A stretch of DNA of 64,000 nucleotides, from positions 7,316,001 through 7,380,000 of the forward strand of contig NC_089390.1 of NCBI RefSeq assembly GCF_003171515.1. Direction: 5' to 3'. The notes under the pieces were generated by a model. The model was not told the DNA's origin, ran no database searches, and was given only the letters and a program-made list of their open reading frames with translations. The position numbers and the translations under genes are program-made. Shown here one piece after another: positions 1-10,524 of the stretch (within the stretch, counting starts at the first letter, position 1; each line of letters starts with the position of its first letter). Origin of the DNA: Pyrenophora tritici-repentis (taxonomy: Eukaryota; Ascomycota; Dothideomycetes; Pleosporales; Pleosporaceae).

Positions 1-1773
1 TCCCGTAATCGCGCAGTGTGTGATGTACTGCGCTTTTGAGCGTTTTCTTTCTTCAAGCGTGTGGTTTGTGGACCAACAGCCTGTCTTGCCGCAGACGTAA
101 CATTTCTTGTCGATTTGTGTGTTGACTCCAGAGCGGTGCTGAAGCCCACCGCGTCCGCGGGTGAATCCGCTGCGTCCACCGCGAGGGTTGTAATTCCCTC
201 GCAATCTTCCAGAGCTGTTGTTGTTGTACCGACGATCCAAGTAGTACTGGCTATCCGTATCCGCCTCAGTGAAGTTGACGGAGACGGTCATGGCGAGTGA
301 GTTTTCGATTGACGATCGCAGATCTCCAAACAGAACCTCGCATTCTAGAGACGGCTTGTAGAGTGCCATCTCGAGCTCCTTCACGCCTCGGCATGCTGTG
401 ATTACAGTCGTTCGGAGCGCGTATTCTCCCATGTACTGCTGTCCAAGTGCTCTTTGACACAATTGGAGCTTGTCCAGCATGATGTCAAGGACCTCGTGGA
501 GGTTCTTTTCGGGGTTCTCCCTGCGGACTTTGACAAACGATGTCGTCGTCCAGTCCGCGTAGTAATGGCCGTGGTTGACGTCTGTGTCGAAGTGGTTCTT
601 GAGCTTTGTGTAGGCAGTCAAGAACGTATCCATCCGCTGATCGACGAAGTGGAGGTAATACTCCTCTGCGCGGCCGTCGAGAATCCGTGGAAAGACTGCA
701 TGGAACTGCCCTGGCTCGATGTCTGCGTGATAACAGATGCTGTAGAAGATCTTCAATTTATCGTCTAGGAGGTCGTACGGCTTTCCCGTATACTTTTTGT
801 CTCGGTCCCACATTTTCACGAAGACATTGATCGTCTTAGGATCCAGTTTCTCATTGCCAAACTCGATTGGTGGAACTGCCTTGTACGGGTCTGTTTCACC
901 AGAGGGCACAATTGGGGGAACGCTCAGTCCCTTCGGACGTTGCGGGTATGCTGGTGTATACTCGCGGAATCGGTCGAAGTTGTTGTAGGTGAGGGGAGGT
1001 TGCTGACTTTGGACGCGCTGATAGGCTGGCTGCGGTGCGGATTCAGTTGTCTCTACAGGCTGGCTTCGGATTGGTTGGTTTTGGGCTTTCTCAATCGTTT
1101 TTGCTAGCTGGTCCTGAATCTGTTGTTCTTCCTCAACGGTCTCCTGTCGTCCTTGCACACGGGCGTGGGTCTGGTCTTGATCGCGGGTTTGCCGACTGTC
1201 TACGTCTCGGCCTCTTGTCCTTACAGGCGTTTGGGTTCGGCTCTGGGCCTGGCTTGATAATCTCCTGTCTGTGGACTGTACTGATCCTTCACTGCGTTGT
1301 TGCCGTAGTGCCCGCTCTTGCAACATGTGCGCAGCTGATCGTGTGTCAAACACAGCCGACTGGAATACGTCCTGAGGCCATTCTAGGTACTCCTCCATGC
1401 GTAATAACCTAGCTAGAGACTCACTAGGTGCCATATTAATACGGCCAGTATACACTCCCTTAAAGCGGAGGATCCGCTTTAGTTCCTTTGTGTATATTGG
1501 CTGGGCACGTAGGAACATTGCCTCTGTCCATCCTTCAAAGTCCTGACGGAACTCCCAAAAGAGTTCTTCATCTGCTGTTGGTCGATCTGTATAGTCCGCA
1601 ATCGCACGCGCAATGTACGTTGTTGCTGTAGTAATCCCTACCTCATCGTCTGGAGCTTCAACGTTGTCCTCCCAAATCTCTGGATCGATGTGATGCCATT
1701 CTCTTGGTTTTATGTTTGTGGTCCCTAGTAGCGCCTCTAGTGTGGGTACCACTCTTCTACTACTGCTCGCCAT
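1..1773 (-). CDS. Retrotransposon Gag (or Gag-Pol) protein, C-terminus beyond window
   Basis: The complement reads without a stop from an ATG at 1773 to position 1 (591 codons); an in-frame stop lies upstream at about 1915. The N-terminal 250 residues are Gln/Arg-rich and low in complexity. The middle is a helical capsid-like region with motifs such as DDKLKIFYSIC and ILDGRAEEYYLHF. It is followed by an Arg/Gly-rich stretch and then a zinc knuckle, CYVCGKTGCWSTNH (complement of about 62-105), typical of fungal retrotransposon Gag proteins. The product should package element RNA into virus-like particles. The frame may continue into Pol. The start is the first ATG after the stop and could be wrong by some codons. 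Confidence 0.78.
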   Translation of the reverse strand, partial: MASSSRRVVPTLEALLGTTNIKPREWHHIDPEIWEDNVEAPDDEVGITTATTYIARAIADYTDRPTADEELFWEFRQDFEGWTEAMFLRAQPIYTKELKRILRFKGVYTGRINMAPSESLARLLRMEEYLEWPQDVFQSAVFDTRSAAHMLQERALRQQRSEGSVQSTDRRLSSQAQSRTQTPVRTRGRDVDSRQTRDQDQTHARVQGRQETVEEEQQIQDQLAKTIEKAQNQPIRSQPVETTESAPQPAYQRVQSQQPPLTYNNFDRFREYTPAYPQRPKGLSVPPIVPSGETDPYKAVPPIEFGNEKLDPKTINVFVKMWDRDKKYTGKPYDLLDDKLKIFYSICYHADIEPGQFHAVFPRILDGRAEEYYLHFVDQRMDTFLTAYTKLKNHFDTDVNHGHYYADWTTTSFVKVRRENPEKNLHEVLDIMLDKLQLCQRALGQQYMGEYALRTTVITACRGVKELEMALYKPSLECEVLFGDLRSSIENSLAMTVSVNFTEADTDSQYYLDRRYNNNSSGRLRGNYNPRGGRSGFTRGRGGLQHRSGVNTQIDKKCYVCGKTGCWSTNHTLEERKRSKAQYITHCAITG

Positions 1774-2105
1774 TCCTACTGCCGGTGTCCTGGCTACCGG
1801 TGCTCTTTCCGATGATGTTCTCTCTCCTGCTATTGTGTTCTTGTTGACGCTTGTTGCGCTAGCTGCGTTCGCTAGAGATGCGTCGGTGGTCGTGGGTTGT
1901 ACACGGGTCAAATCTCAACCGGTCGGTTGGCGCGTGTATAGACGGCGTCTTGGAACGCTTCTGATACGGCTGTAACGGTCGGTCGCTAGCCACGAACGAC
2001 GCCTGATATAGCTAACAGTGAGCTTAGCATAGATAACTCCGCCTTGCTGATATAGGCAATCTAGGGAACGCGCGGGGTAAAGAATCTATCTCTTCTTAAC
2101 CTAAC

Positions 2106-2331
2106 TGTCTGTGACTGCCGTGCAATCACTGATCAGTGTTGGAAGGCCTTGTACGATCGTACGGTGAATAACAGTAGCTAAGGTAATCTTGTGTATTGGT
2201 ATTCTGGTGTATGATGATTCTACGAATGTGGGGGCTACGAAGGTATACATAGCGTTGGGTCCGAGTTGGGCCGAAGTAGGATCGAGGCGGTACATTGGGC
2301 CTTATTAGGCGACACACCGTGTGTATGCCGA
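2106..2331 (-). repeat. Putative 5' LTR of the retroelement
   Basis: About 226 bp lie between TGTCTG at 2106 and CGACA ending at 2331. Read on the minus strand, the segment begins TGTCGG and ends CAGACA, giving the short TG...CA inverted ends expected of an LTR in the right place upstream of gag. The partner LTR is outside the window and no convincing tRNA primer-binding site was recognised next to it, so the boundaries are tentative. Confidence 0.4.
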
Positions 2332-3022
2332 CAAAAACTCAATATGATTGAAGTAGCGACCACCACCACCACCACAAACGCAGAACATTCGCTGCATCTT
2401 GTACAATTTTCAAAGCAGACACCAACATATAATCTCCCATGAAGTTCTTTAGTTTTAGAAAAAGAAGAAAAAGAGACACACTGTCACATAAAAAGTATGT
2501 TTTTTAGAGAAATCCAGGCCAGACCATAGATAAATGGTAATTCAATCTTGAAAATAGGAAGATTTTGGTAAAAGAGGGTCAATCACTCGCTCCATGAGGA
2601 GTACGAGTCGAATTTTAGTAGCCAGGAACAACATGCCAGTGTCGTTGTTGTAATTTAGGACGACCGCATAAGAAGCACTAACCCTATTTTTATAAACAGG
2701 AACAACATGCCGGCGTTATTGTTGTAATTCAGGATAACCACATAAGACGGAGTAGCTGCCATTTAGAAGAGAAAGACCAGCGGCAGACATGCTAAGCCTG
2801 TAATAGTTTTTTAAATTGGAAGAGGAAAGCCGTCGTCAGACATGCCGAGCAACGAATTGTGTTTTAAAGTAGGAAGCATGAGATACAGAAGTGTTAGGAA
2901 AGAAGCAGAGCAGAGGGCAACGGGTGACTTTTATGTGTGTGAACGCTGTAGACGCTAGCTAATTGTGGTGTAGCGTGTACGTGACAAGAGTACATCTAAC
3001 GCAGACCAACTGAATGGCGCTA
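2332..3022. other. Intergenic AT-rich DNA with decayed repeats
   Basis: No gene is visible. The stretch is AT-rich and contains two related 51-bp segments (2623-2673 and 2697-2747). Further short echoes of the motif cagacatgc occur near 2785 and 2838. It looks like eroded repetitive DNA between the retroelement and the ligase gene. Confidence 0.6.
2623..2747. repeat. Imperfect direct repeat, 51-bp units 74 bp apart
   Basis: The units 2623-2673 and 2697-2747 both begin CAGGAACAACATGCC and align without gaps over 51 bp. I count eight differences, and every one is a C/T or G/A transition. That pattern resembles repeat-induced point mutation of a duplicated sequence, although the units are far shorter than the usual RIP target, so they may be fragments of larger mutated repeats. 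Confidence 0.6.
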
Positions 3023-5021
3023 CTACAGCTTGCTCCCGGCTTGGCGTCTCTTCTCCTTCTCACAGTCTCTCAGCAATCGTCGAAGAATCTTGCCCGATGG
3101 CGACTTGGGTATCTCGTCGACAAACTCAACACCACCGCCTAGCCACTTGTATCGCGCCTTGTGCTGTTCAACATACTTTGTGATATCTCGAGCAACAAGG
3201 CGATCGTTGTCCTCGAGCCCAACAGACGAGGCCTTGACGACAAAGGCCTTGGGTACCTCCCCGGTTTTCTCATTGGGGACCTGGATCACGGCACAGTCCT
3301 TGACCATGGGGTGGGACAGGAGATGAGCCTCGAGCTCTGCCGGTGCGACTTGATAGCCCTGTTTAATAATTAGCGTTTGTTTCCCTGAGAGGAAACTCGA
3401 GTACCTACCTGTACCTTGATGAGTTCCTTTATGCGATCGACAATGAAGAGGTGCTCATGACCCGAAGGCGCCTTTCTGAAAAGTGCTTCGTCTCCCGTGC
3501 GTAGCCATCCATCTTGGAACGTCTCTGCATTGGCCTTTTCATTGTTGTGATAGCCTAGCACGACAGAAGGCGACTTGATCAGTAGCTCGCCGGGTTGATC
3601 GTAGCCAGTGATCTCTTCACCCTCAGGCGTCACAAGTCTACATTCAGTGCTTGGAATCAGAGAACCAACTGAACCAAACCAAATATCATCGGGAGCAGTC
3701 GAACAAGCACAGGGACTTATCTCAGTAAGGCCATATACCTGTCGGAGCTTCCATGATGGGAATATCTTCTGCAGCTCCGTCATAATTTTAACCCCTAGGG
3801 GCGCTGAGCCTGATAAGACGTTCCACACGGAGCTGAGATTGTATTTGTCAAGTATAGGTTTGCTGTTGATCATCTGAATGAAAATTGGGGGAGCCTTGAT
3901 AGTTAGCTGGTGCAAGCAATCATTCAGCCATTGTACATACTAATACCATTGAATTGATCTCGTAATCCTGTATCATCTGAAGCATTGTTTCAAAGTCGTA
4001 TTTGGGCATGACGATAGTGCCGTCGCCACGATAGACGTTGAGGTGACCGACGACAACCAAGCCAGCGATGTGAGCCATCGGCATCAGACCGAGGGCTTTC
4101 TCAATATAGTCTGATTGATTGCGCACGTCTTTGATGATGGTATCACGGTATACTTTTTCATGGGTGAAGTTTTGCACTATTCACGATTAGTCTGGTTTGG
4201 AGATGACATCTTGGGCAACTTACATGTATTGGCGATGACGTTCTGGTGCGATATCATGACTCCTTTCTGAATAGGAGGTCAGCATGACGGCTTCCTGTAT
4301 CAGCGAAAAGCTACTTACGGGTAGGCCAGAGGTACCGCTCGAATAGCAGAGATATGCTGTCCTCTTGGCGCCATGTCCGGGTTCCCAGTCCAATGGCGGC
4401 AGGCGATCGAGCTTGCCGCCCTCGCGAATCAAGTGGTCAACCGTTTTGAGCCCTTCTGGGGTACCTCTTCCAGCAAACTTCTCAGGCACCTCAAGTATGT
4501 ATATACGGTTTTCCGGTATGCCGGTATTCTTGGCCGCAATGCGAGCTGTTTCGAGCAAAGTCACACAGGTGAAGAGGGCCTTGGCACCAGAGGTCTTCAA
4601 CTGGTATTCGAGTTCAGAGGCGCTGTATCCGGCGTTGGCGGGTGTATGGATACCACCCAAACGAGTGGTAGCCCATGCTAGCGGAACCGTGTCAATCTGG
4701 CAGCCATCAGTACCGATTCAAGCCTTGCGCTGATATACCCACAGTGTTCACAGAGAAGACAGCAATAACCTTGTCCCATTCAGACCCCTTGTTTGGATCA
4801 AAGCCGAGCTCCTTTGCTAGACCACGTGCGAGGTAGTCAACACGCTCCTGAACCTCCAAGGCCGTGTACGTCTTGCCAGTCAAACCACACGTGAATGGAT
4901 TGTGCGAGTATCCGAGTGGGTGGCGGCCATAGATGTCGTTTAAGATGAACTCGCTGATGGGAATCGAGTCTGGTGGGTCGAACGGAAGCTTCGGCACCCA
5001 TGAAGGAGGATAGAAGGGCAT
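3023..5021 (-). CDS. Peroxisomal acyl-CoA ligase, 4-coumarate-CoA ligase-like
   Basis: Predicted exons are 5021-4743, 4696-4319, 4266-4224, 4176-3947, 3906-3409 and 3358-3023, giving 587 residues, a normal length for the ANL (acyl-CoA synthetase) superfamily. The AMP-binding signature YSSGTSGLPKG spans the second exon junction. The later motifs GELLIKSP, DGWLRTGD and VDRIKELIKVQ, and the catalytic-lysine region PKSPSGKILRR, are all present. The protein ends in SKL, a canonical type 1 peroxisome-targeting signal. It should adenylate a carboxylic acid (phenylpropanoid or medium-chain) and transfer it to CoA inside peroxisomes. The substrate cannot be read from sequence. It diverges from the dioxygenase gene at 5933. 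The intron at 3946-3907 is only 40 nt. Confidence 0.88.
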
Positions 5022-5932
5022 GCTGACAGCTTGCTAGCGGTACGTTGGATATGGGCTGCCCTGCGGAGATGTAGAAGGATGCCGTCTATGGAGCTCCAGA
5101 GGAGAGTGTAGGGGGCATGGCGACGATGCGGCTCAGCCGGGATTTAACGCTGCGTCTGATGCTCGCACTGACGTGAGCATATTGAGACGCGCCGATTGCG
5201 ACGGGGTCAAACATCTTAGCAGACCCATAGCCGGCATTGCGGACAAGCTCCAAGTGTGGGGAAGCTGTTGCAGGTGTGGAGCCGCGGTCACTCCTTAATC
5301 GGCTAGCCTAAACTCATGATCCGCACTACTGGTAGGGCCGACATGCATCGCCCTAGACATAGACCTCTTTGCTTTCGCCCAAGTCGGTGATTGCGGTATA
5401 GATAAGATAGTTGACCCAGAGGTTTTCCATGACATTGAATTGCTGTTTGCTTGTGTCTAATGGTACGGTTCAACTCCACATGACCCCCCTCCAGACAAAG
5501 ACAGGTAACTCGCCATCTCAACCACGCTCAGAAGCTGAGATGGAAAGATTGCTAAACAGTTGAACACTGGCATTTCATCATTATCGAGGTCCCTGCGCGC
5601 TTGCCATGGCACGATTCCCTCTTACGGTATGGCGGGGCAGGTGCCAACCGCGTCTTGTGTGGCGACCCTCTTCTCTCTCACTCACCTCAAACAAATGACA
5701 GATGTTCATTAGTCTTGAACACTAGAGAGAGCACTGGCCACTGAGTTTACCTTTCCACTGTCTATTGTCGACCTATCTTTGCTCGTTTCCTATTTTACCC
5801 CAGTGCAGTCTCTGCGCATTGCTGGCCCCACCTTTTCTACACTTCATATATAGTAGACCTCGCTCACTCTTATCGCATTCATTTACTCCAAAACTATTAT
5901 CTGGAGATCAGCAAAGTTCTCAGCTCACCAAA
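5022..5932. promoter_or_regulatory. Divergent intergenic region between ligase and AlkB-like genes
   Basis: These 911 bp separate two genes transcribed away from each other, so they should carry both promoters. The right half becomes pyrimidine-rich toward the start at 5933, a common feature of fungal leaders. A short repeat relic lies at 5401-5483. I could not identify specific factor sites with confidence. Confidence 0.5.
5401..5483. repeat. Dispersed repeat relic, copy 1
   Basis: This 83-bp segment matches 29479-29561 in the same orientation with about ten or eleven mismatches. Its complement reads as an open peptide containing HVELNRTIRHKQTAIQ, and several differences between the copies fall at third codon positions. 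It is probably a fragment of an old protein-coding mobile element. Confidence 0.6.
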
Positions 5933-8932
5933 ATGGCGCTCTCAAAGCGCGGTCATGACGACGCAGCTGCACTGGAAGATGCCCCAGTCACTAAGCAACC
6001 CAAATTATTGCAAGAATTGGAGCAGACCGGAATGTTAGATGTTCCAGGCAACTTTGGCTCTCTTTCCTCAGGACGCCCGAAGCGTGAACGGAAACCTCCC
6101 GAGAAGTACTCCGATGTGACCCCTCAGCCCTCTCCTAGGAAACGGACAACAACAACACCGAAGACGACAGCAAAACGCTCTTCGAGGAAGCCGGCAACGA
6201 CTACGAAACGCGGTTCGCAAATCTCAAAAGGACTCAAGAAAAACTCTAAAATACAAAGTCCCAAAGTCCTGCTAGGCAGCTTCTCACCAGCCATTGTGCC
6301 CAATCAGGAACCAGAGCATGAAAGTGAAGAGAGCGATCTGTCACCGCTACCACCTTCTTTGCTCTTAAGCGCGGTCAGTAGCTCAGAGATTTCTTAGAAA
6401 TAACACTGACCAACTTTTTAGATGATCACGGCTGCTGATAAGCAGACTCTTCCACTGGACAGGTCAAGTGAATGCGCTCAAAATGTGCCAGCACCGCTAC
6501 CAGCATCTAGTCAGAATTTCATACCAAACACCTCGCAAACCGAAGCCACCAAGTTCCAAACACTTCCATCACACCCCTCAACGGCTCAGACACCCGAGGA
6601 TCCTCTACGCCAGACCCCGCAACAAGCACATACAGATAACCAGACATCGCCAGTGCAACATGCGTACCTGACCCCCGGTTCGGAGCCCTACCCAAATATA
6701 CAAGTCGCGCACGAGAATTTAGATTTGAAGTCTAATCTAGAACTCAGGGAACAACACACACCCCCTCAGGGTTCATATCAAATAGAGCCGACCCAAGTTT
6801 CGCCTTCGACGCCACTTGCAACAGCATATGCACGTTCAGATGCTACGACTGAATGTGAGGATATGGAATGCTCATCGCGCCATGCCTCGTTTCGGGTAGA
6901 TGATGACCTGCAGCATCTCCGCGCTATAGCTGAGCAGCTTCTTGGCCAACGTAATGTAGGGCAAAACAAGCCGGAACCCATTGGAAAACCAGAAGTGTGG
7001 GCAGAAGGGCGACAAGAGCTTTGTGAAACATTGCACTACTTTCGTAGCTACCAGAGTTCCAGTTACGCCACAGGAGGGTTTGTACGCGGCTTCATGTTCG
7101 ACAAACTTGCGCATGATCGTGACTATATCGATAGCGATGTCATCCTCTCACGAGCAGGTGGGGGTCGAGTGAAAGACAAGGACTCTGGTGAGATGAAAGC
7201 TGGTAGAGACCAGAAAGAAGATTCGGTCGCTGCAGGTTTGAGGAATTGCATGCTCAGTCGCAACCCGGTGGTTATCATTACCGGAGTCGACAATCCACAC
7301 ATTCCATCAAAGCCACCACACCAGTATTGTGTACTTGACCACTTCAAGCCCACACACATCTGGTCTGAGAAGAGTGGCGGGAACGAGATGGTGCGATATC
7401 GGTTCGAGAAGCTCAACACGAAGAAAGATTCTTGGTGGCGAGCAAAGGACGGCCCAGATGTTGCCACACTTGGCTCACTACCACCCCCAGTTGAGAGACA
7501 ATGTGGCTCATGTGGCGTGATATCCCCGCAAGTATATCTGAACGGATGGATGTGTCTACGCTCGACTTGCGCATCATTTTGGAAACTTATCACCGCGACA
7601 CCTGGCCCTGGGAACAGCACCTCCTTGCAAGAGCCGAATGAAGCGTCTCTCATCTACGACCCTCGGTTTCTCAAACAGAAGACGCCCTGGGTCAACGACG
7701 ATCGCGACTACCCGCTCGTGTCTAACACTGCCGAGCTATCACCGCACGCTCGGCCGGGTGACAACACATCTGTCGCATTCTGGTCTGGGATAGTTTGTCC
7801 TAAATGCGGAAGCTGTATCCCACGCATCAATTGGACTTGTTGGACGTGTCCCAACACTACTTGCGACTTCGTTCGGTCCCCGCCACACACACTCATCCCT
7901 GCCCTTTCTCTTCGGGACCCATTCTGGCCCGTGACCGACCTAGATACACATTCCAGAGACACATACTCGCCTCTGATCGATCTCAATGTATTTCTCAGTC
8001 ATGGTTATCGCATCAACCGGTTTAAGCTTCCGGGAATCGATGGCTTCGTAACTCACATGATTGCCAACAAGACCGTATTAGAGGAAGACGGTGGCCCAGA
8101 CGCCATGTTCGAAGAACTCCAACTGACAGACATCGGACTAGAGCGTCGTTCCATGCCCAGTGGTCAGCTGAAAGGGCCCAACTACTGCCGCCAATTCTTG
8201 GTAAACTACGGCATGCCTTATAAATTCATCGCAACGACCGCGTCTCGGTCCTTCGACGGTGCCGCCCGTGCGATCACTAGCACGCGCAGCCGCTTAAACT
8301 GGGCCGCCAAACTCCTTTTCTCCCAGAAAACCGGAAAGAGCATGCAAGAAGTAGCCGAAGACTGTAAAAGACAAGAATTCAACGAAGTCCTCGCCCTGGG
8401 CTACTTTCAAGGCCAAAAAATCAACTACCACGATGACGGCGAATACGGTCTTGGTCCAACCATTGCCACCCTTAGTCTTGGTGCGCCTGGCACAATGCGC
8501 ATCCGCATGAAGGCCCGACAATACCACGGTATATCCTCTAACACAGGCCTCTACGACGATGCTCCCCCCATCCCCGGTTGCCAAAAGTACGAGGACCGTC
8601 TCGCCCTACAACCCGAACTCGACGCTTTGAAGGAGCTGGTAGACACCAAGCCATACAACTCGAGGAGGAAGCAGATACCAAAGGAACTGGAACTTAACAT
8701 TAGGGGCCAAGCAAAGGAAGTGCTCACTATGCAGTTAGGTCATGGCGACATTGTGATGATGCATGGTGCCGAGGTGCAACAGTATTACGAACATGCTGTT
8801 GAGCATGAGGGTAGTTTACGGTTTGCTCTTACGTGTCGTTATATCGATCCAAAGTCCCTCAAGGAAGAGGACAGGCCTGCGTATGCGGTGGAAGCAGATG
8901 GGGAGCGGTATGATGGTTCGAGGCTTTTGTAA
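5933..8932 (+). CDS. AlkB-like 2-oxoglutarate/Fe(II) dioxygenase with zinc ribbons
   Basis: Exons 5933-6373 and 6422-8932 join through a 48-nt intron (GTCAGT donor, CTGAC branch, TTTTTAG acceptor) into 983 residues. The ATG at 5933 has a good context (caaaATGG). Residues 1-300 are low complexity: a GRPKRERKPP basic patch, Lys/Thr/Ser-rich tracts, then Pro/Gln/Thr-rich sequence, suggesting a nuclear protein with DNA-binding tails. Two Cys4 zinc-ribbon-like motifs follow, CGSC...CLRSTC near residue 506 and CPKC...CPNTTC near 605. The C-terminal domain has the HxD-type iron motif NYHDDGEYGLG (about 813), a distal His region YYEHAVEHEG (about 934) and the 2-oxoglutarate-binding Arg region SLRFALTCR. 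It probably oxidises a methyl group on nucleic acid or chromatin; the substrate is unknown. Confidence 0.82.
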
Positions 8933-9463
8933 GTGTCGATGAAGTTTCTATGTTAGAGCAAGGCATAAGGAAACTTTACATTCACAACAAATGTATATTT
9001 AGACAGTTCAGATCAAGGAGTATAATATCGCTATTGAGATTCCTTGATCATCTTGACGATGTTTGTCACCATCTGTGATTTGCAGGCTTGTTGTTCTCCT
9101 CTATCGTAAATTTTCTGCGTCGATGTAATCATTTGAAGACTTTTGGATGAGGTGATTTTGGGGGTGCCTCAGGTCGATTGTACCATGGTGCCAGTGTCGC
9201 GACTATATTTATTTGTTATTAAAAGACATCAAACAAGAACAAGAAAGCGGAAGTTCCTAATACCAAGAAACAACGGCATGCTCATCCAAAGTAAAATAGA
9301 ACATATGCATTCTCATCCTCCTCCTCGTTTTCTTCACTCCATCCCACTTTCTCAAACCCAAACCCTCATTCCTCCCTAATCACTCACCAATGTTCGATAC
9401 ATCACTACAGAAACCCGGTTAGAAAAACGCAAATCATCTCAATTTCCTAAAAACAAGAACTTA
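8933..9463. other. Intergenic region, no gene seen
   Basis: This is the convergent interval between the dioxygenase and the small secreted protein. It is AT-rich, with CT-rich stretches near 9310-9380. The 78-codon plus-strand frame at 9143 has no recognisable features. Confidence 0.5.
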
Positions 9464-9736
9464 CTAGCCGCACCCGAAATAACTGTCGCCCACAAGCCGG
9501 GAAAGACACGTCACATAGAACAAGGGCGAGCCGTTGAAGGTAGTCGGGCAATCAAAGGTGGAATATCCGAAATGGTTTTCCCTGCCTATGCAAGAGTTGA
9601 GTGCGGGTCTTCCTTTCTCGTAGACAAGATTCTGGCCGTATTCGCACAAGATGTATCGTCCCCAGGCGCATTTCTTGGTAGAAGCAGAAGCAGTGGTAGC
9701 TAGTACAAGGCCAGGATAGACGATGGAGAGCTTCAT
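9464..9736 (-). CDS. Small cysteine-rich secreted protein, effector candidate
   Basis: A 90-residue protein from an ATG at 9736. Residues 1-18 (MKLSIVYPGLVLATTASA) look like a cleavable signal peptide. The mature part of about 72 residues has six cysteines (KCAW, LCEY, SCIG, DCPT, TCLS, GCG), enough for three disulphides, and is rich in Tyr, Phe and Gly. Small size, secretion and even cysteine number are typical of fungal apoplastic effectors or antimicrobial proteins, but no family was recognised. A GTAAGT sequence overlaps the stop codon region (about 9460-9466), so the true 3' end could be spliced differently. Confidence 0.6.
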   Translation of the reverse strand: MKLSIVYPGLVLATTASASTKKCAWGRYILCEYGQNLVYEKGRPALNSCIGRENHFGYSTFDCPTTFNGSPLFYVTCLSRLVGDSYFGCG

Positions 9737-10524
9737 GGTGCTGGATCGTTGATGTTCGTTTGGGGGATGGTGGGTAACTAATAGCCGCGCCGAGGGGAAG
9801 AGTAGTATCAAACAAAGGTAACAATCTTGTTTACGTGAGCGTATCTGGTGTACCATGGTCCTGGTAGAACAGTACCACGGGACGCAACATGATGAGCCAA
9901 TGGCGCGCCTTGGAAGGCTCGAAATTTCATGTAATTGTAACGAGTACGTTGAAAGTTGGAATCATTGTTATTATCATAATGCGATGATCATGTAGTATCA
10001 ACAAGGTCGTTGTGTTTCTGACTTTTGCAAGACAGGATACAGGATACCCCTTTCTTACCTTGGCATGCATGTCAACCCAGTGCTCAATAATAGAGAAATC
10101 ATATTCTAAACTTCTTAGTCAGAGTAGGACAGGAGGAAGAAGGGGCGAATTCTGCAGGTTTAGTTACATTGGAATGCTTGATGGAGCTCGTGCCATGTCA
10201 TTGTACATGCGAGCTATGACAGTCGAACCGGAGAATAAGGGCCGCAAGTCAGCATAGTAAAGCTCGTACAATGTTGTGGTACTGTATCCGCTTTTGTAGG
10301 CTCATGTCTTTCTGTCAGCTTCCGGCTTACGTCCACCGCCTTTCGTAAGCTCGTCTAATTGTGCGGTTTGGGAAGGCAGGGGAAGGAAGGTGATCTCGGG
10401 ATAAGATGTTGGGGCGCAAAAGATCTACCTGTTACTCCCTTACTAGGTTGCTCCCTTAAGAACGGAAATCAACAAAGGATATATCTTTGAACCTTCTTAG
10501 CTTTTGTACAACGTCCAGGACTAC
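9737..10524. other. Intergenic region, no gene seen
   Basis: These 788 bp lie between the start of the secreted-protein gene and the end of the isovaleryl-CoA dehydrogenase gene. The proximal part should hold the promoter of the secreted-protein gene. I see no RNA gene or repeat in it. Confidence 0.5.

Larger units (their letters stand above)
1..2331 (-). mobile_element. LTR retrotransposon, 5' part, truncated by window edge
   Basis: A minus-strand retroelement enters the window from the left. It comprises a possible 5' LTR (about 2106-2331), an untranslated leader, and a gag reading frame starting near 1773 that is still open at position 1. The zinc knuckle at the distal end of the visible gag is the main evidence for the class. 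Protease, integrase and reverse transcriptase would lie outside the window, so the superfamily (Ty1/copia or Ty3/gypsy) cannot be decided. The lack of stop codons suggests a fairly young or little-mutated copy. Confidence 0.75.

Noticed and set aside
2040..2106. tRNA primer-binding site beside the putative LTR
   Set aside because: The bases following the putative LTR on the minus strand (GTTAGGTTAAGAAGAG) match no tRNA 3' end I can recognise, so no site was annotated.
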